Below are positions 23,376-24,102 of a stretch of 24,102 nucleotides of DNA, one piece after another; the first letter of the stretch is position 1; every line of letters starts with the position of its first letter. The notes beneath the pieces were generated by a model. That model did not search any database, was not told where the DNA came from, and saw only the letters and a program-made list of their open reading frames with translations. A program made the translations under genes and the position numbers. This DNA comes from UBA5314 sp964635975. GTDB taxonomy: Bacteria > Bacillota > Syntrophomonadia > Syntrophomonadales > Syntrophomonadaceae. Location: positions 1 to 24,102 of the forward strand of contig CAZWPO010000032.1 of the NCBI GenBank assembly GCA_964635975.1, in the 5' to 3' direction.

Positions 23376-24102
23376 CTATCTCTGGTTAAGCACCGTTAAC
23401 ACGGCATCGGCAAGACAGTTTACGGCTTTATCGGCATAACCTAACGTGGTAGACTGACTTCCAACCTCGAAGAGTAAAGAAGATGGATATAGATCCTGGT
23501 TATAATCTCCACGACCTATAAAAATTCCTCTCATGAGGCCAGGGTACAGGGAGTCTGCGGCATATTTAACCTGCCTGGCGAATTGCAAATTTGCCCTCAT
23601 GTTTGGATTTGAACGGCCTATAACGATCATCACCCGTCCTATGTCAATTCCATTTACTGATGTGATATAAGCTTCGATGGGAGCAGAATCCCGGTGAATG
23701 TCAAATACGGCATCCGGTGCTTCTTTGAGCAACTGGGTAGCAGTGCGGCGGGAGCGGTTATAGGCATGGATATCGTGAGGATCGTGGCGGTTGGAGTTGT
23801 GGCTGACGCTTACCCCGGACTTGCGTAAAGCATCAGCAAATGTAGTGCCGACCTGTAATACATCTCCATTCCATGGTTCGCCTGCTGTGCCCGAATCTGG
23901 AATGTATGATTCATCTGTGTGGGTGTGATATATTACTACGTGAATAAGTTTGTTCGCAGCGATTACTGGAATCACTGGTTGAGTCTGTATATTATACAGG
24001 CTTGTTTGATTTAGCGAGGAGGATGGTTCTTGCTTCGGTTCCGCGATGGCATTTTCTCCGTCTACGCTTACGACAACATAATTGATATTATCTTCGCTAA
24101 TA
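23376..24102 (-). CDS. spoIIP: Stage II sporulation protein P, 3' part (runs off the right edge)
   Basis: The frame stays open to the right edge of the window, so the N-terminus, including the expected membrane anchor, is outside. The visible 241 residues begin with a Pro/Ser/Gln-rich linker (EPKQEPSSSLNQTS). They contain the SpoIIP catalytic domain: VIYHTHTDESYIP, NSNRHDPHD, ATQLLKEAPDAVFDIHRDS, VMIVIGRSNPN and the terminal LLFEVGSQSTTLGYADKAV. SpoIIP is an amidase and endopeptidase that works with SpoIID to thin septal peptidoglycan during forespore engulfment. GTG 23975 is not a start because the protein continues upstream of it without a break. The gene stands alone; its 3' end faces the tRNA-Trp terminator across a roughly 200-base stretch in which I see nothing. 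Confidence 0.88.
   Translation of the reverse strand, partial: ISEDNINYVVVSVDGENAIAEPKQEPSSSLNQTSLYNIQTQPVIPVIAANKLIHVVIYHTHTDESYIPDSGTAGEPWNGDVLQVGTTFADALRKSGVSVSHNSNRHDPHDIHAYNRSRRTATQLLKEAPDAVFDIHRDSAPIEAYITSVNGIDIGRVMIVIGRSNPNMRANLQFARQVKYAADSLYPGLMRGIFIGRGDYNQDLYPSSLLFEVGSQSTTLGYADKAVNCLADAVLTVLNQR

Noticed and set aside
1..24102. CRISPR array or replication origin
   Set aside because: No regularly spaced direct repeats and no cluster of DnaA boxes were seen anywhere in the window.

Overview
The window looks like chromosomal DNA of an anaerobic, endospore-forming Firmicute in the Clostridia. The evidence is a SpoIIP fragment, two YheC/YheD spore-coat ATP-grasp proteins, clostridial Fe-S proteins, a 3-hydroxybutyryl-CoA dehydrogenase, Gram-positive ribosome binding sites and Gram-positive LexA boxes. 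A butyrate-type syntroph such as Syntrophomonadaceae would fit, but that placement is an inference. Most genes are ordinary chromosomal genes on the minus strand. The left 2.3 kb and the stretch around 22.6-23.4 kb are gene-poor.

Left edge (1-2300): a frame-disrupted DUF6431 gene of the kind found with transposons, a start-less remnant of a small gene, a 115-residue orphan gene and about 680 bp without a convincing gene. This is accessory, partly decayed DNA. 2.3-4.7 kb: a minus-strand redox cluster of a MarR-type repressor with a clear promoter and palindrome, a short QueG-like Fe-S protein, and a ferredoxin with an HTH-like N-terminus and a CNCCSCCC motif. 4.9-6.2 kb: DUF503 and a secreted M14-type aspartoacylase-like protein on the plus strand.

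6.2-16.1 kb (minus): a phiEco32-like amidoligase overlapping a YheC/YheD ATP-grasp gene, YchF, a PH-like membrane protein, 3-hydroxybutyryl-CoA dehydrogenase, a group-III-like phosphofructokinase, a HtrA protease, and a second YheC/YheD gene. The amidoligase and ATP-grasp genes suggest amide-bond tailoring of a peptide or spore-surface component.

16.3-17.8 kb (plus): a DUF523/TudS-type desulfidase followed five bases later by a PP-loop thiolase-like protein, a plausible sulfur/thionucleotide pair. 17.8-22.6 kb (minus): SGNH hydrolase, a UPF0182 giant membrane protein, a small helical protein and D-Ala-D-Ala ligase.

22.7-23.2 kb (plus): the most striking part. A near-consensus promoter carries two perfect GAAC-N4-GTTC LexA boxes and is followed by a ribosome binding site and a 35-codon ORF encoding one membrane helix. 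This looks like an undescribed SOS-induced membrane microprotein. A tRNA-Trp with its own promoter and terminator follows, and then the 3' part of spoIIP, read from the right edge on the minus strand.
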